Positions 38,828 through 49,110 of a stretch of DNA of 64,000 nucleotides are shown here, one piece after another. Numbering within the stretch: position 1 is the first letter of the stretch; the number at the start of each line of letters is the position of its first letter. The notes beneath the pieces were generated by a model. It searched no databases, was not told where the DNA came from, and saw only the letters and a list, made by a program, of their open reading frames with translations. The stretch comes from Shewanella basaltis (lineage in GTDB: Bacteria; Pseudomonadota; Gammaproteobacteria; Enterobacterales; Shewanellaceae). The stretch lies in NCBI RefSeq assembly GCF_023283885.1, contig NZ_JAKILA010000013.1:1-64000 (forward strand), written 5' to 3'. The position numbers were made by a program, and so were the translations under genes.

Positions 38828-40501
38828 GTGGACCAGCCTTGGATTAATCACCTGCCTGAAAATGTTCCGGCCGAAATCGACTCATCTCAATTTAGTTCTT
38901 TAGTACACATGTTTGAAGAATCAGTGGCTAAATATGCTGATCAAGCTGCATTTATCAACATGGGCGCGACAATCACTTATCGCAAACTCGAAGAGCGTAG
39001 TCGAGCATTTGCTGCTTACTTACAAAATGAACTGCATTTAAATAAAGGTGATCGTGTCGCCATTATGATGCCAAATTTATTGCAATATCCAATTGCTTTG
39101 TTTGGTATTTTACGTGCAGGTATGGTCGTAGTTAACGTCAATCCTCTGTATACCCCTCGTGAACTAAAACATCAATTGATTGATTCTGGCGCGAAAGCCA
39201 TCGTCGTGGTGTCAAATTTTGCCAACACTTTAGAAGAAGTAGTTGATCAAACTCCAGTAGAGTCAGTCATTATTACCAGTCTTGGTGATCAACTCAGTGC
39301 GCCTAAACGAACGCTTGTGAATTTTGTCGTTAAATACATTAAGCGAATGGTGCCTAAATACCATTTACCTCATGCGTTGTCATTTCGTGACGCATTAAGT
39401 AAAGGCAGAAGGCTACAGTACATTAAAGCAGATATTGATGGTGACGATCTGGCCTTTTTACAATACACCGGCGGAACAACTGGGGTTTCAAAAGGTGCAA
39501 TGCTTAGCCATAAAAACGTGGTCAGTAATGTATTGCAAGCCAATGGCGCCTATTCGCCAGCACTCAACGATGGTGTTGAGTTTGTTGTCACGGCATTACC
39601 GCTTTATCATATTTTTGCCTTAACAGTTAATTGCCTGTTGTTTTTACACAAAGGCAGTAAAAACTTGTTAATTACTAACCCGCGCGATATACCTGCATTT
39701 GTCGGCGAATTGAAAAAATACCCATTTACGGCCCTAACAGGGGTGAATACCTTATTTAATGCGTTGGTCAATAGTGAAGAGTTTACCAGTTTAGACTTTT
39801 CAAAGTTGAAGTTTTCTATAGGTGGCGGCATGGCGGTTCAGCGCGCTGTGGCAGATAAATGGCAAAAAGTAACCAAAACCAGGTTGTTAGAAGGTTATGG
39901 TTTAACTGAGGCTTCACCTTTAGTAACCTGCTGTCCGTATAACTTATCTGGTTATAACGGTTCGATTGGTTTTCCTGCCCCCTCAACCATGATCCAGGTG
40001 CGTGATGATGATGGTAAGGTGTTAGCACAAGGCGAAACAGGCGAGTTGTATGCCAAAGGGCCACAGATCATGCAAGGTTACTGGCAACGTCCTGAAGAAA
40101 CCTCAAAAGTTATCGATAAAGACGGCTGGTTAGCCACAGGTGATATCGGTTACATGGACGAAAAGGGTTTCTTTTATATTGTTGATCGTAAAAAAGACAT
40201 GATTTTGGTGTCAGGTTTTAATGTGTTCCCGAATGAAATTGAAGAAGTTGTGGCCATGCACCCTAAAGTGATAGAAGTGGCCGCAGTGGGTGTACCTAAC
40301 GAAGCCAGTGGTGAATTGGTTAAAATATTTGTGGTTGCCAAAGATAAATCGCTTACACAAGAAGAGCTAATTAAGCACTGTAAACATCATTTAACGGGAT
40401 ATAAAGTGCCTAAGCTGGTAGAATTTAGGGACGAATTACCAAAAACGAATGTGGGTAAAATTTTACGCCGACAACTTCGAGACGAAGTTAAAAAAGCATA
40501 A
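38828..40501 (+). CDS. fadD: Long-chain fatty acid-CoA ligase FadD
   Basis: FadD activates long-chain fatty acids to acyl-CoA with ATP as they enter the cell. The 557-residue protein has the adenylate-forming signatures [27 protein letters not shown] and [26 protein letters not shown], plus the C-terminal catalytic Lys region [10 protein letters not shown]. Translation starts at GTG 38828, with AGGAG five bases upstream. It is probably under fatty-acid control, though no clear FadR site was found in its 214-bp upstream region. Confidence 0.96.
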   Translation: MDQPWINHLPENVPAEIDSSQFSSLVHMFEESVAKYADQAAFINMGATITYRKLEERSRAFAAYLQNELHLNKGDRVAIMMPNLLQYPIALFGILRAGMVVVNVNPLYTPRELKHQLIDSGAKAIVVVSNFANTLEEVVDQTPVESVIITSLGDQLSAPKRTLVNFVVKYIKRMVPKYHLPHALSFRDALSKGRRLQYIKADIDGDDLAFLQYTGGTTGVSKGAMLSHKNVVSNVLQANGAYSPALNDGVEFVVTALPLYHIFALTVNCLLFLHKGSKNLLITNPRDIPAFVGELKKYPFTALTGVNTLFNALVNSEEFTSLDFSKLKFSIGGGMAVQRAVADKWQKVTKTRLLEGYGLTEASPLVTCCPYNLSGYNGSIGFPAPSTMIQVRDDDGKVLAQGETGELYAKGPQIMQGYWQRPEETSKVIDKDGWLATGDIGYMDEKGFFYIVDRKKDMILVSGFNVFPNEIEEVVAMHPKVIEVAAVGVPNEASGELVKIFVVAKDKSLTQEELIKHCKHHLTGYKVPKLVEFRDELPKTNVGKILRRQLRDEVKKA

Positions 40502-40507
40502 AATAAT

Positions 40508-40532
40508 AAGCCGGCAATTAAGCCGGCTTTTT
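40508..40532 (+). terminator. Terminator after fadD
   Basis: AAGCCGGC (40508-40515) pairs with GCCGGCTT (40522-40529), followed by T residues, six bases past the fadD stop. Confidence 0.88.
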
Positions 40533-40588
40533 ATTGATTAATTTTTTACAGGCCATATTATCGACACGCAATTGGAGCGGGGCTTATT

Positions 40589-41701
40589 TTGTTAACGTTT
40601 GAATATATCAGTGATGATGCCAGTCTTTTATCATTAGTTGAACAGTACCAACACAGCACGTTATTGGTGCTTGATACTGAGTTTGTTCGTACACGCACTT
40701 ATTACGCAAAACTCGGCCTTATACAAGCTTATGACGGTCAAACATTGGCGTTAATAGATCCCATTGCCATTTCAGATCTTGGGCCATTTTGGCAGCTACT
40801 CACTAATCCTAATATCGTTAAATTAGTGCATTCATGTAGTGAAGATCTTGAAGTATTTGCGCATTACGGTAACTGTCAGCCAAGTCCTCTTTTTGATAGC
40901 CAAATAGCAGCAAGTTTTGCTGGAATGGGACATGGTTTAGGTTATGCAAAGTTGGTTGAAGCATGCCTTGAAGTGGAAATTGATAAAGGTGAGTCCAGAA
41001 CCGATTGGATGAAACGGCCATTAACCGATGCTCAACTGCAATACGCGGCAAATGATGTGTATTATTTGTATCAGTTATACCCACAATTGCAGCAAAAGTT
41101 GGCCGATAAAAATCGAGAAGCCTGGTTGTTTGAAGAAGGTCAACGCATGACCGAAGGCAGAATGACTTTACCAGATGGCGACAGTATTTATCTTAAAGTG
41201 AAAAATGCGTTTCAGCTTAATGGCCAACAACTGGCTTATTTGAAAGTATTGGCAAAGTGGCGTTTAAATAAAGCGGTTAGTCGCAATTTAGCCCTCGGTT
41301 TTGTGGTAAAAGATCATGCTTTAATCGCACTTGCTAAAAAGCAACCTAACAGTCTTGCTCAATTGAGCCGATTAACAGAATTGACAGAACAAGAAAAGCG
41401 GATCCACGGTAAAGAATTATTAGCAGTGATGGCTAGCGCGGATTTGAATAATCTACCTGAAGAAGTCGATATAGTGGCGCTAAAATCTGGCTATAAGTCT
41501 TCATTTAAAGACATAAAAAACCGCTTGTCTGCCCTGTGTGAGCAAGAAAATGTGCCGCTAGAATTTATTGGTTCAAAGCGCCATATCCATGAGTTCTTGT
41601 TATGGCTTTACAATAACAAACAAACGCCGACACCTATACTCATGTGTGGTTGGCGAGGGCAGCTTGTAGGTGATTTACTCGCTGATATTCAATTTAGTTA
41701 G
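40589..41701 (+). CDS. rnd: Ribonuclease D
   Basis: RNase D is a 3'-to-5' exoribonuclease for tRNA 3'-end maturation. The 370-residue protein has the DEDDy catalytic residues in LDTEFVRTRTYY, HSCSEDLEVF and QYAANDVYYLYQL, followed by two HRDC domains (about 205-290 and 300-370). It starts at TTG 40589, preceded by GGAGCGGGGC. A strong terminator follows, facing the min operon. Confidence 0.94.
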   Translation: MLTFEYISDDASLLSLVEQYQHSTLLVLDTEFVRTRTYYAKLGLIQAYDGQTLALIDPIAISDLGPFWQLLTNPNIVKLVHSCSEDLEVFAHYGNCQPSPLFDSQIAASFAGMGHGLGYAKLVEACLEVEIDKGESRTDWMKRPLTDAQLQYAANDVYYLYQLYPQLQQKLADKNREAWLFEEGQRMTEGRMTLPDGDSIYLKVKNAFQLNGQQLAYLKVLAKWRLNKAVSRNLALGFVVKDHALIALAKKQPNSLAQLSRLTELTEQEKRIHGKELLAVMASADLNNLPEEVDIVALKSGYKSSFKDIKNRLSALCEQENVPLEFIGSKRHIHEFLLWLYNNKQTPTPILMCGWRGQLVGDLLADIQFS

Positions 41702-41731
41702 CCTCAACTCATATCAAATAAAAAATATGCC

Positions 41732-41766
41732 AAAGTGGATACTCTTGCGACAAGAGTATCCACTTT
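41732..41766. terminator. Bidirectional terminator between rnd and minE
   Basis: AAAGTGGATACTCTTG (41732-41747) and CAAGAGTATCCACTTT (41751-41766) form a 16-bp perfect stem with a 3-nt loop, between converging genes. Confidence 0.88.
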
Positions 41767-41803
41767 ATTCACAGTGCCGTAATAACCCACAAGGTGAGTT
41801 GAG

Positions 41804-42064
41804 TTATTTTGAGTCAGGCAATGTTACATTCAGTTCTAATACAGATAAGTTATCATCGTTTTGATCTAGCTGAACAGACACCTGGTCGTCTGATATCTGC
41901 ACATATTTGCGGATCACTTCAATAATTTCTTGCTTCATCTTTGGAAAGTAATCAGGCGCACCACGCTCCCCACGTTGATGCGCGACGATAATTTGTAATC
42001 TTTCTTTTGCCAAGGATGCGGTATTAGGTTTTTTATTGCTTCTGAAATAATCAAGTATCGACAT
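41804..42064 (-). CDS. minE: Cell division topological specificity factor MinE
   Basis: MinE stimulates the MinD ATPase and drives pole-to-pole oscillation of the Min system. The 86-residue protein has the membrane-targeting start [12 protein letters not shown], the MinD-binding helix [21 protein letters not shown], and the C-terminal topological specificity domain. It lies 2 bp after minD and is last in the minCDE operon. Confidence 0.98.
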   Translation of the reverse strand: MSILDYFRSNKKPNTASLAKERLQIIVAHQRGERGAPDYFPKMKQEIIEVIRKYVQISDDQVSVQLDQNDDNLSVLELNVTLPDSK

Positions 42065-42066
42065 AG

Positions 42067-42876
42067 TTAGCTACCAAAAATCCTTTTAAGGAATCCCTTT
42101 TTCTCTTCTGTGATAAATCGAACGGGTACATCTTCACCTAATAAGCGCGCAACGGTGTCGCTGTAGGCTAAGCCTGCATCACTCTCTTGATCTATAATCA
42201 CGGGAATACCAGAGTTTGAGGCTTTTAGTACCGATTGTGACTCAGGAATAACCCCAAGCAGCTCGATGGCTAAAATTTCTTTTACATCTTCAACGCTTAG
42301 CATTTCACCTGTTTTTACCCGTGCAGGTGAGTAGCGAGTCAGTAATAAATATTCTTTGATCGGTTCAAGGGATTGCTCAGCACGACGAGAGCGGCTTTGT
42401 AGCATACCTAAAATACGGTCTGAATCGCGTACAGAACTGACCTCAGGGTTAGTGGTAACAATAGCGATGTCGGCAAAATACAATGCCATCATTGCGCCTT
42501 GTTCAATCCCTGCTGGTGAATCACACACAATGTAATCAAAGTCCTTGGCTAAGTTATCAAGTACTCGGCCAACACCTTCTTTGGTTAATGCATCTTTATC
42601 GCGAGTTTGCGATGCGGGCAATACAAACAGTTGGTCGCAACGTTTGTCTTTAATTAATGCCTGGTTTAAATTCGCTTCACCATTAATGACATTAACAAAA
42701 TCATATACGACACGGCGTTCACAGCCCATAATCAAATCAAGATTACGTAAGCCGATGTCAAAATCAATCACAACGGTCTTTTTACCTTTTAAAGCTAATC
42801 CTGTGGCAATTGCTGCACTGGATGTTGTTTTACCCACACCGCCTTTACCTGATGTGACAACAATAATTTGCGCCAT
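42067..42876 (-). CDS. minD: Septum site-determining ATPase MinD
   Basis: MinD is a membrane-cycling ParA-type ATPase that carries MinC to the membrane. The 269-residue protein has the deviant Walker [29 protein letters not shown], and the C-terminal amphipathic membrane anchor [11 protein letters not shown]. It lies 27 bp after minC. Confidence 0.98.
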   Translation of the reverse strand: MAQIIVVTSGKGGVGKTTSSAAIATGLALKGKKTVVIDFDIGLRNLDLIMGCERRVVYDFVNVINGEANLNQALIKDKRCDQLFVLPASQTRDKDALTKEGVGRVLDNLAKDFDYIVCDSPAGIEQGAMMALYFADIAIVTTNPEVSSVRDSDRILGMLQSRSRRAEQSLEPIKEYLLLTRYSPARVKTGEMLSVEDVKEILAIELLGVIPESQSVLKASNSGIPVIIDQESDAGLAYSDTVARLLGEDVPVRFITEEKKGFLKRIFGS

Positions 42877-42903
42877 TTTGTTTTATATCCTTTTATTTGC
42901 CAA

Positions 42904-43569
42904 TTATTGAGGCAATGATTCAACTGTGAGAGACTCGCCATCAAGGCGGACACAACCTCTTTGATTAAGAGCGTATTGTTGTAGATGTTCTGTTAACCAA
43001 TACTGCCCAGCAATCGACACTAATTCAGCTTCGAGTGAGTTAGCGATAATCACGCTCTGATTGTCGCCAGCGGCACCCGCCATAGCTTTACCTCGAAGCG
43101 CACCATAGATATGAATGCTACCATCAGCAATCACTTCAGCGCCATTACCAACAGCGCCAAAAATGATTAAATCAGCATTTTGTGCGTATATTTGTTGCCC
43201 AGAACGCACATTTTGTTTAACAATTTTAGTGGCTCGTTGGGGTAACTGAGCTTTAGGAGCTTGTTTGCCCGATTTGACCACCGCAATCGCCATTTCTTTT
43301 GCGTGCGCAATTTGTTCATCATTAGCATCTGTGATGCCAACGATAATTAAATTTCTATCTGTTAATAATTGTTTGAGCGCATAAAAATCAATGTGGGAAT
43401 GTTTAATCGCAGCAAGATTTAAAACCAATGGGGCGCCTAGAAAAAATTGAGGTGCTTGAGCTAACTTATTATCTAGCTCAGCAGCAATTATATCGAGATT
43501 GCTCGTATTGATGTGCAATACTGACAAGGTAAAAGACGTGGCTTTTAATTCGAGATTTTGTTTAGCCAT
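42904..43569 (-). CDS. minC: Septum formation inhibitor MinC
   Basis: MinC blocks FtsZ assembly away from midcell. The 221-residue protein has an N-terminal FtsZ-inhibiting domain and, from about residue 115, the right-handed beta-helix domain that binds Min[43 protein letters not shown]. The frame also opens at TTG 43587; ATG 43569 ([13 protein letters not shown]) matches the family start. The ribosome site (GGAG) is 12 bases from this ATG, so the exact start is uncertain. Confidence 0.95.
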   Translation of the reverse strand: MAKQNLELKATSFTLSVLHINTSNLDIIAAELDNKLAQAPQFFLGAPLVLNLAAIKHSHIDFYALKQLLTDRNLIIVGITDANDEQIAHAKEMAIAVVKSGKQAPKAQLPQRATKIVKQNVRSGQQIYAQNADLIIFGAVGNGAEVIADGSIHIYGALRGKAMAGAAGDNQSVIIANSLEAELVSIAGQYWLTEHLQQYALNQRGCVRLDGESLTVESLPQ

Positions 43570-43688
43570 CCCGGCATCATTCTCCAAAACATCAGCTAGA
43601 AACTGATTTACAATTATTTTCTTGAGTCACCATGTTATAGTGTGCTTAGTTTACTATCAAGTTTGAACCTTTGGAAATTTACACTAAA

Positions 43689-43967
43689 ATGATCTGTGCA
43701 GTATATAAAAGTAGTAAAAAAGTGGATACGTACCTTTTTGTCAAAAAACGTGATGTTTTTGATGATGTTCCTGCTCCGTTAATGGAAATGTTTGGTGCGC
43801 CCATGTTAGTGATGGTTGTGCCTTTGTCTAAGCGAGATCATTTAGGTATTGCTGATATTAGTAAAGTCAAAGCAGCTTTAGACGAAAAGGGCTATTATTT
43901 ACAAATACCTCCACCGGCCATTAATTTGCTTGAGCAACACAAACAAGAGATAGGTTTTAAACAATAA
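43689..43967 (+). CDS. ycgL: YcgL domain-containing protein
   Basis: A 92-residue protein with the family opening MICAVYKSSKKVDTYLFV and the block VPAPLMEMFGAPMLVMVV. YcgL is a small conserved alpha/beta protein of unknown biochemical role found beside minC in gammaproteobacteria; it is divergent from minC here as well. An earlier in-frame GAA-rich start at 43671 (non-ATG) is not needed, since ATG 43689 gives the canonical N-terminus. Confidence 0.94.
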   Translation: MICAVYKSSKKVDTYLFVKKRDVFDDVPAPLMEMFGAPMLVMVVPLSKRDHLGIADISKVKAALDEKGYYLQIPPPAINLLEQHKQEIGFKQ

Positions 43968-43997
43968 ACTGATACGTTAGGGAGTAAATAAGACCGT

Positions 43998-44960
43998 ATG
44001 ATCCTAAAAATCATGTTAAGCGCCATTATTTACTCCTTGTTGTCTTCATTGGTGATTGCCAAAAGCAACCATCAGCAATTTGAAGATTACCTCCTGACTT
44101 TACAGCAAAAATCAATTAATGCTGGTATTTCTGCCGATGTGGTTAACCGTCATATATCGGAAATCAAAATATTTAAAAAAGCCAACCGCGTTAACAAAGA
44201 ATCACACACCCTCGAGACCTTCATTCCACTTACTATTCCAGAAATCACAGTCAGTACCGCAAGGGCAATGCTACAACAGCATGAATTACTACTTAATAAA
44301 ATTAGCCAACGTTATCAAGTTCAACCACGATTTTTAATGGCTTTATGGGGAGTTAATTCACGATTTGGCGAAGTCCCAGGGGATTACCCAAGCTTGTCAG
44401 TTTTAGCGTCATTGGCATTTAAAGGCGATAATGAAACCTTGTATGTGAATGAGTTTATTGCAGCGCTCAAGCTGATTGAGCAAAAACACATCCCCATCAC
44501 GTTATTACGTAGTTCCTCCACGGGGGCTATGGGGCAAATGCAAATGATGCCATCGAAAATTTTACAATATGCGGTCGATAGTGACCAAGATGGTCAAATT
44601 GATATTTGGAACAGTAATGAAGATGCGTTTGCAACTGCCGCCAATATGCTTTTGCAACAAGGATGGCAATTTGATTCCACTTGGGGGCGCCAAGTCAAAG
44701 CAACAATGATGTTAGATCCTAATCTGTTAGGCTTGGATCGCACTCATACGTTTTCAACGTGGCAGGCTTATGGCATAAGACGTTTTAATGGTGATGATTT
44801 ACCAAGTCGAAGTGACATGAGTGTTTCTCTCATCGCGCCCGACGGAGAAAAAGGGCGTTTTTATTTAGTGTATAACAATTTTCGCTTACTTCATCAATTG
44901 ACTCCTTCAATACATGACACCTTAGCCTTAACTTACCTTTCAGAAAAAATTAAGCAGTAA
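43998..44960 (+). CDS. MltB-type lytic murein transglycosylase homologue, catalytic Glu missing
   Basis: A 320-residue exported protein (signal peptide about 1-21, ending LVIA). The MltB/SLT_2 domain is complete around the active site, with PRFLMALWGVNSRFGEVPGDYPSLSVLASL, then SSTGAMGQMQMMPSKILQYAVD, GQIDIWNSNEDAFATAANML and a C-terminal segment. In MltB the motif reads VETRWG with the catalytic Glu162; here it is VNSRFG, so residue 120 is Asn (codon AAT at 44355). Peptidoglycan binding may persist without lytic activity. It lies 30 bp after ycgL. Confidence 0.88.
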   Translation: MILKIMLSAIIYSLLSSLVIAKSNHQQFEDYLLTLQQKSINAGISADVVNRHISEIKIFKKANRVNKESHTLETFIPLTIPEITVSTARAMLQQHELLLNKISQRYQVQPRFLMALWGVNSRFGEVPGDYPSLSVLASLAFKGDNETLYVNEFIAALKLIEQKHIPITLLRSSSTGAMGQMQMMPSKILQYAVDSDQDGQIDIWNSNEDAFATAANMLLQQGWQFDSTWGRQVKATMMLDPNLLGLDRTHTFSTWQAYGIRRFNGDDLPSRSDMSVSLIAPDGEKGRFYLVYNNFRLLHQLTPSIHDTLALTYLSEKIKQ

Positions 44961-45020
44961 CTCAAATCGTTTTCAGTGTAAAATATTATCAATAATGATG
45001 AACAATGATTTAATACAAAA

Positions 45021-45464
45021 ATGACTCAGTTTTGGATAACAACTCCGCTAGATAAAATGACACCAGTACAATGGGAGTCACTCTGTGATGGCTGTGGTAA
45101 ATGCTGTTTAAATAAAATTATCGATGATGAAACCGATGAACTTTATTACACCAATGCCGCCTGCCATTTACTCGATGCTGATAGTTGTAGTTGCCGAAGG
45201 TATATTGAGCGCTTTAAATATGTACCTGAATGCACCGCAATTACTCCCGACAATATCGCTCAATTAACTTGGCTGCCAAACAGTTGTGCTTATCGTCGTT
45301 TATATTTAGGTAAAGCCTTGCCCAGTTGGCACCCATTATTAACCGGCGATAAACAAGCTATGCATGCTGCGGGTATTTCGGTGCAAGGAAAAACGGTTAA
45401 CGAGATGAAAGTGAAATACCTTGAAGATTGTATTGTGCTGTGGCCATTGCTCGATGTTGAATAG
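45021..45464 (+). CDS. ycgN: YcgN family cysteine cluster protein (UPF0260)
   Basis: A 147-residue protein with the motif [12 protein letters not shown] near residue 22, then [25 protein letters not shown] and PNSCAYRRL. The cysteine arrangement matches the Fe-S or zinc cluster (CxxCxxCC) family UPF0260/YcgN, whose role is unknown. It follows the MltB-like gene on the same strand, the usual ycgL-mltB-ycgN order. The ribosome site is not obvious. Confidence 0.92.
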   Translation: MTQFWITTPLDKMTPVQWESLCDGCGKCCLNKIIDDETDELYYTNAACHLLDADSCSCRRYIERFKYVPECTAITPDNIAQLTWLPNSCAYRRLYLGKALPSWHPLLTGDKQAMHAAGISVQGKTVNEMKVKYLEDCIVLWPLLDVE

Positions 45465-45477
45465 CTTCATCGGTAAT

Positions 45478-45503
45478 AAAAAAGACCTATTTAGGTCTTT
45501 TTT
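45478..45503. terminator. Bidirectional terminator between ycgN and dsbB
   Basis: AAAAAGACC (45479-45487) pairs with GGTCTTTTT (45494-45502), flanked by A residues on the left and T residues on the right, between converging genes. Confidence 0.88.
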
Positions 45504-45513
45504 ATTTTAACAG

Positions 45514-46032
45514 CTAGAGGTTGCTCTTTGCAGTTTTCAAGCTTGGTACAAGCATAACAAACCAAATCAAGCCATAAATGGCAAAACATACCATCATCCA
45601 TTGTGCCATACTCACTGACAGAAAGGTCCAAGGAGAGTCGCTGCACATACCTGTAGGCGAAAATACTGAAGGCAACCAAACATCTAATGGCATAAAGCTT
45701 GGGAATTCAGGATAAAAAGAACAGGTGGCGAATGGCGAAGGGTTTACTTGCATATCGTTTAGCTCATAAGACAAGCTAAATCCCCACACTGAAGATACCG
45801 CCCAGCTCAGTAAACCTATAAAGCGAAATATCCAGACCTTAGGTTGTAGCATACCTATCAACCCAGCCAATATTAGGCCAAGCACGGCAACACGCACATA
45901 GATGCACATGACGCAGGGTGACAAATCCATCACGTATTGAAAAAAGAGTGCTGCAATTTCTAATGCTACCCCTGACAGTGCGAGTAATCCCCACGATAAG
46001 CGACCATGACAAAAAAGTTGTAACCTTGACAA
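45514..46032 (-). CDS. dsbB: Disulfide bond formation protein DsbB
   Basis: DsbB reoxidises DsbA in the periplasm and passes electrons to quinones. The 172-residue inner-membrane protein has four membrane helices and both redox pairs: PCVMC (Cys40, Cys43) in the first periplasmic loop and Cys104/Cys130 in the second. These are the numbers expected from E. coli DsbB (Cys41/44, Cys104/130). It lies next to nhaB, the usual neighbour, and both run leftwards, but a terminator lies between them. Confidence 0.95.
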   Translation of the reverse strand: MSRLQLFCHGRLSWGLLALSGVALEIAALFFQYVMDLSPCVMCIYVRVAVLGLILAGLIGMLQPKVWIFRFIGLLSWAVSSVWGFSLSYELNDMQVNPSPFATCSFYPEFPSFMPLDVWLPSVFSPTGMCSDSPWTFLSVSMAQWMMVCFAIYGLIWFVMLVPSLKTAKSNL

Positions 46033-46056
46033 GTATTGCTCCTAGTGCGTTTTAAG

Positions 46057-46085
46057 ATAAAAAAACACCCTCAATTGAGGGTGTT
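46057..46085 (-). terminator. Terminator after nhaB
   Basis: On the minus strand AACACCCTC (46085-46077) and GAGGGTGTT (46072-46064) form a 9-bp stem followed by T residues. It lies about 60 bp past the nhaB stop. Confidence 0.85.
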
Positions 46086-46140
46086 CAAATGGGTTGTGTG
46101 ACTTTAAGACAAATTACCTCTTAAGTCCAATACACTAGTA

Positions 46141-47733
46141 CTAATGGCCGCTCACCATACCACCCAAGTCTTTCGCTGAATGGTGAATAATTAAATGGTT
46201 ATCGTACAGTATTTGTGTCATATCGGTTAAGAATCCTGTTTCAATTGCTAAAACACCAATAACAGACAACACAATAGTATATGGTAACGCCATCCACACC
46301 ATACGGCCGTATGAGAGCCTAATCAGTGGGGCAATAGCTGACGTCAGCAGGAACAAAAATGCGGCCTGTCCATTAGGTGTCGCAACCGAAGGTAAGTTCG
46401 TGCCTGTATTAATCGCAACAGCAAGCAGATCGAATTGATCGCGAGTAATTTGGCCACTTAATAAGGCTGATTTGACTTCGTTAATGTAAACCGTTCCCAC
46501 AAACACGTTGTCACTGACCATAGACAGTAAGCCGTTGGCAATATAGAAAATCACTAACTGCATATTGCCTTCATAACTCAATGCCCACTGGATGACTGGC
46601 GCAAACAAACCTTGGTCAATGATCACACCAACAACGGCAAAAAACACGGCTAATAACGCGGTAAAAGGCAGGGCTTCCTCAAACGCTTTACCTAATGCAT
46701 GTTCATCGGTAACGCCATTAAATGCGGTCGCTAAAATAATCACAGATAAACCAATTAAACCAACAGAGGCTAAATGCAATGCTAATCCAACAATTAACCA
46801 CACCCCAATTAAGGCTTGAACAACTAATTTCATTTTGTCTTGATTGGTTCTGTGCGAATCTTCATGCGCCGCATAGTCGGTTAAAATACGGTGAACAGCA
46901 TCAGGTAATTGTGCGCCATAGCCAAACCATTTAAATTTTTCAACCAAAAAGCAGGTTAAAATACCTGCAACCAATACTGGCATTGTTACTGGCGACATAC
47001 GTAAGAAAAACTCACCAAATTGCCAATGTGCTTGTGCGGCGATGATCAAGTTTTGTGGTTCACCCACCATGGTACACACGCCGCCTAGGGCTGTACCCAC
47101 TCCAGAATGCATCAATAAATTACGCAAAAAGGCTCTAAATGCTTCTAATTCATCATTGTTTAATTGTCCTGATGATTCAGATGTGTGGTCATGGCCATCG
47201 TTGTCGCTAAAGTTCTTACCTGAGGCCACCTTGTGGTAAATAGAGTAAAACCCGACGGCAACAGCAATAATTACCGCGATTACTGTTAATGCATCTAAAA
47301 AGGCTGATAGAAAAGCGGATGCAGTGCAAAACATTAACGACACGACAATTTTGGAACGCACTTTAGTGATCATTTTGGTAAATACAAACAGCAGAAGCTG
47401 CTTCATAAAGTAAATACCCGCCACCATAAACACCAATAACAATAGTACTTCTAGGTTGGCTTCGATTTCGTGCAACACTTGAGTGGGAGATGTCATGCCA
47501 ATCATTACCGCTTCAATGGCGAGCAGACCACCAGGCTGAAGGGGGTAACACTTGAGTGCCATTGCAAGTGTAAAAATAAATTCTATGACTAACACCCATC
47601 CGGCAACAAATGGACTGACGTAAAAAAACAGCAGGGGATTAATAATTAAAAATGCCAAAATGGCATATTTGTACCACTTAGGCGAATTACCTAAAAAGTT
47701 TACAAACAGCGCCTGACTTTTGGTTGCCTGCAT
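46141..47733 (-). CDS. nhaB: Na+/H+ antiporter NhaB
   Basis: NhaB is an electrogenic sodium/proton antiporter of the inner membrane. The 530-residue protein (E. coli 513) has about twelve membrane segments and the typical [13 protein letters not shown] start, [35 protein letters not shown] and [17 protein letters not shown]. The frame opens at 47799, but ATG 47733 follows GGAGAGG and gives the canonical N-terminus. dsbB follows and fadR is divergent upstream, as in other gammaproteobacteria. Confidence 0.97.
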   Translation of the reverse strand: MQATKSQALFVNFLGNSPKWYKYAILAFLIINPLLFFYVSPFVAGWVLVIEFIFTLAMALKCYPLQPGGLLAIEAVMIGMTSPTQVLHEIEANLEVLLLLVFMVAGIYFMKQLLLFVFTKMITKVRSKIVVSLMFCTASAFLSAFLDALTVIAVIIAVAVGFYSIYHKVASGKNFSDNDGHDHTSESSGQLNNDELEAFRAFLRNLLMHSGVGTALGGVCTMVGEPQNLIIAAQAHWQFGEFFLRMSPVTMPVLVAGILTCFLVEKFKWFGYGAQLPDAVHRILTDYAAHEDSHRTNQDKMKLVVQALIGVWLIVGLALHLASVGLIGLSVIILATAFNGVTDEHALGKAFEEALPFTALLAVFFAVVGVIIDQGLFAPVIQWALSYEGNMQLVIFYIANGLLSMVSDNVFVGTVYINEVKSALLSGQITRDQFDLLAVAINTGTNLPSVATPNGQAAFLFLLTSAIAPLIRLSYGRMVWMALPYTIVLSVIGVLAIETGFLTDMTQILYDNHLIIHHSAKDLGGMVSGH

Positions 47734-48320
47734 AGCAGCCTCTCCGATATTGTAATTGTGACAGTTTGGGTACCATTTTTTTGATAGCAAACAACACATT
47801 CATATTTTTAACAAGTTTGGGAGAATAGTGGCATGTTCACTTTAAAAACTTGATGAAAATCAATATTTCATTATTTTCATTAAAACATTACTGACTATTA
47901 TCGTTAAAACTGCCTACCTACTTGTTGAAAAAACTCACGTATTGATATGTTAAACAATATGTTAGCTCACAATTTTGTGTGGCAAACACGTTATGGTCTT
48001 GTATTATGGCCGCTAGTGTAGCGTAAACAGCGATAATTGTAATGCTGTAACCCTAGCGAATAATGCTACATAGCAGTAACAAACTAACTACATAAGTATA
48101 TACTAAACTTGTTTGATTTTATCGACATAAATCGACATAGGTTGATGATAATAGTCAGATAATGTGAGGTTTATTCACTTAGGTATCATTGAATGATGTC
48201 GGTTTGATTAAAAAAGCAGCATTACAGATGATGTGAATAAACAATGGTTTTTATTTTCCGTCGCTCTGGTATGATCAGTAAATAGTTTCGCCATTGTTTA
48301 GCAATAGGATAAGAAGGCTA
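47734..48320. other. Divergent promoter region of nhaB and fadR
   Basis: About 590 bp holding both promoters. A direct repeat ATCGACATA occurs at 48121-48129 and 48131-48139, one helical turn apart. A FadR-like operator lies at 48264-48282 (annotated separately). No gene or mobile element is seen. Confidence 0.5.
48264..48282. promoter_or_regulatory. Candidate FadR operator before fadR
   Basis: CTCTGGTATGATCAGTAAA resembles the palindromic gammaproteobacterial FadR operator (core CTGGTCTGACCAGTT as I recall it): 12 of 15 core bases agree. It lies 38 bp before the fadR ATG, where an autoregulatory site would be placed. Confidence 0.5.
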
Positions 48321-49040
48321 ATGATCATCAATGCCAAAGGCCCAGCCAGTTTTGCCGAAAAATACATTGTTCGCTCCATTTGGGAAAACAAGTTTCCACC
48401 CGGATCAATTTTACCTGCAGAACGAGAGCTTTCTGAACTCATTGGGGTCACGCGCACAACCTTACGTGAAGTGCTGCAGCGTCTAGCCCGCGATGGTTGG
48501 TTGAAAATCCAGCACGGTAAGCCAACACAAGTGAATAACTTTTGGGAAACGTCAGGGCTCAATATTCTTGAAACCATTGCAGATCTTAATCCAGATGGCT
48601 TTCCGTTATTAGTTGATCAATTAATGTCTGCGCGTGGTAATGTGAGTAACATTTATTTCCGTGCTTCAATTCGACATAACCCTGATAAAGCCATTGAAGT
48701 ATTAGCTGGCATTCATTCTTTAGAAAATGATGCCGAAGCTTATGCCGAGTTTGATTATCAACTGCACCATACATTGGCTTTTGCTTCTGGTAATCCTTTA
48801 TATGTGCTGATTTTGAATGGGTTTAAAGGTTTGTATAACCGTGTTGGTCGCTTTTATTTTTCAAGCCAAGAGGCAAGAGAATTGACCATGCGTTTCTATA
48901 TTAAACTTGAAAAACTGGCAAAAGATAAAAACTATGCAGATGTACCCGCACTAATGCGCACTAATGGCATAGAAAGTGGTAAGTTATGGCAAAAATTGCG
49001 TGATGATATGCCTGCAGAAATAGGCCAGGATAATAGTTAA
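48321..49040 (+). CDS. fadR: Fatty acid metabolism regulator FadR
   Basis: FadR is a GntR-family repressor/activator that senses long-chain acyl-CoA and controls fad and fab genes. The 239-residue protein equals the E. coli length. The winged helix is in the first 75 residues (PGSILPAERELSELIGVTRTTLREVLQRLARDGWL) and the helical effector domain follows. The frame opens at 48294, but ATG 48321 after AGAAGG gives the family start MIINAKGPASFAEKYIV. A FadR-like operator lies just upstream, and fadD is encoded about 9.5 kb away. Confidence 0.97.
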   Translation: MIINAKGPASFAEKYIVRSIWENKFPPGSILPAERELSELIGVTRTTLREVLQRLARDGWLKIQHGKPTQVNNFWETSGLNILETIADLNPDGFPLLVDQLMSARGNVSNIYFRASIRHNPDKAIEVLAGIHSLENDAEAYAEFDYQLHHTLAFASGNPLYVLILNGFKGLYNRVGRFYFSSQEARELTMRFYIKLEKLAKDKNYADVPALMRTNGIESGKLWQKLRDDMPAEIGQDNS

Positions 49041-49075
49041 CGACATGCATACGCATTGATGCCTATGGTTAACCT

Positions 49076-49110
49076 GCAAAGCCAATCATGTTGATTGGCT
49101 TTGCTATTTT
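49076..49110 (+). terminator. Terminator after fadR
   Basis: GCAAAGCCAATCA (49076-49088) and TGATTGGCTTTGC (49092-49104) form a 13-bp perfect stem with a T-rich tail. It reaches the last bases of the converging spoVR gene. Confidence 0.85.
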
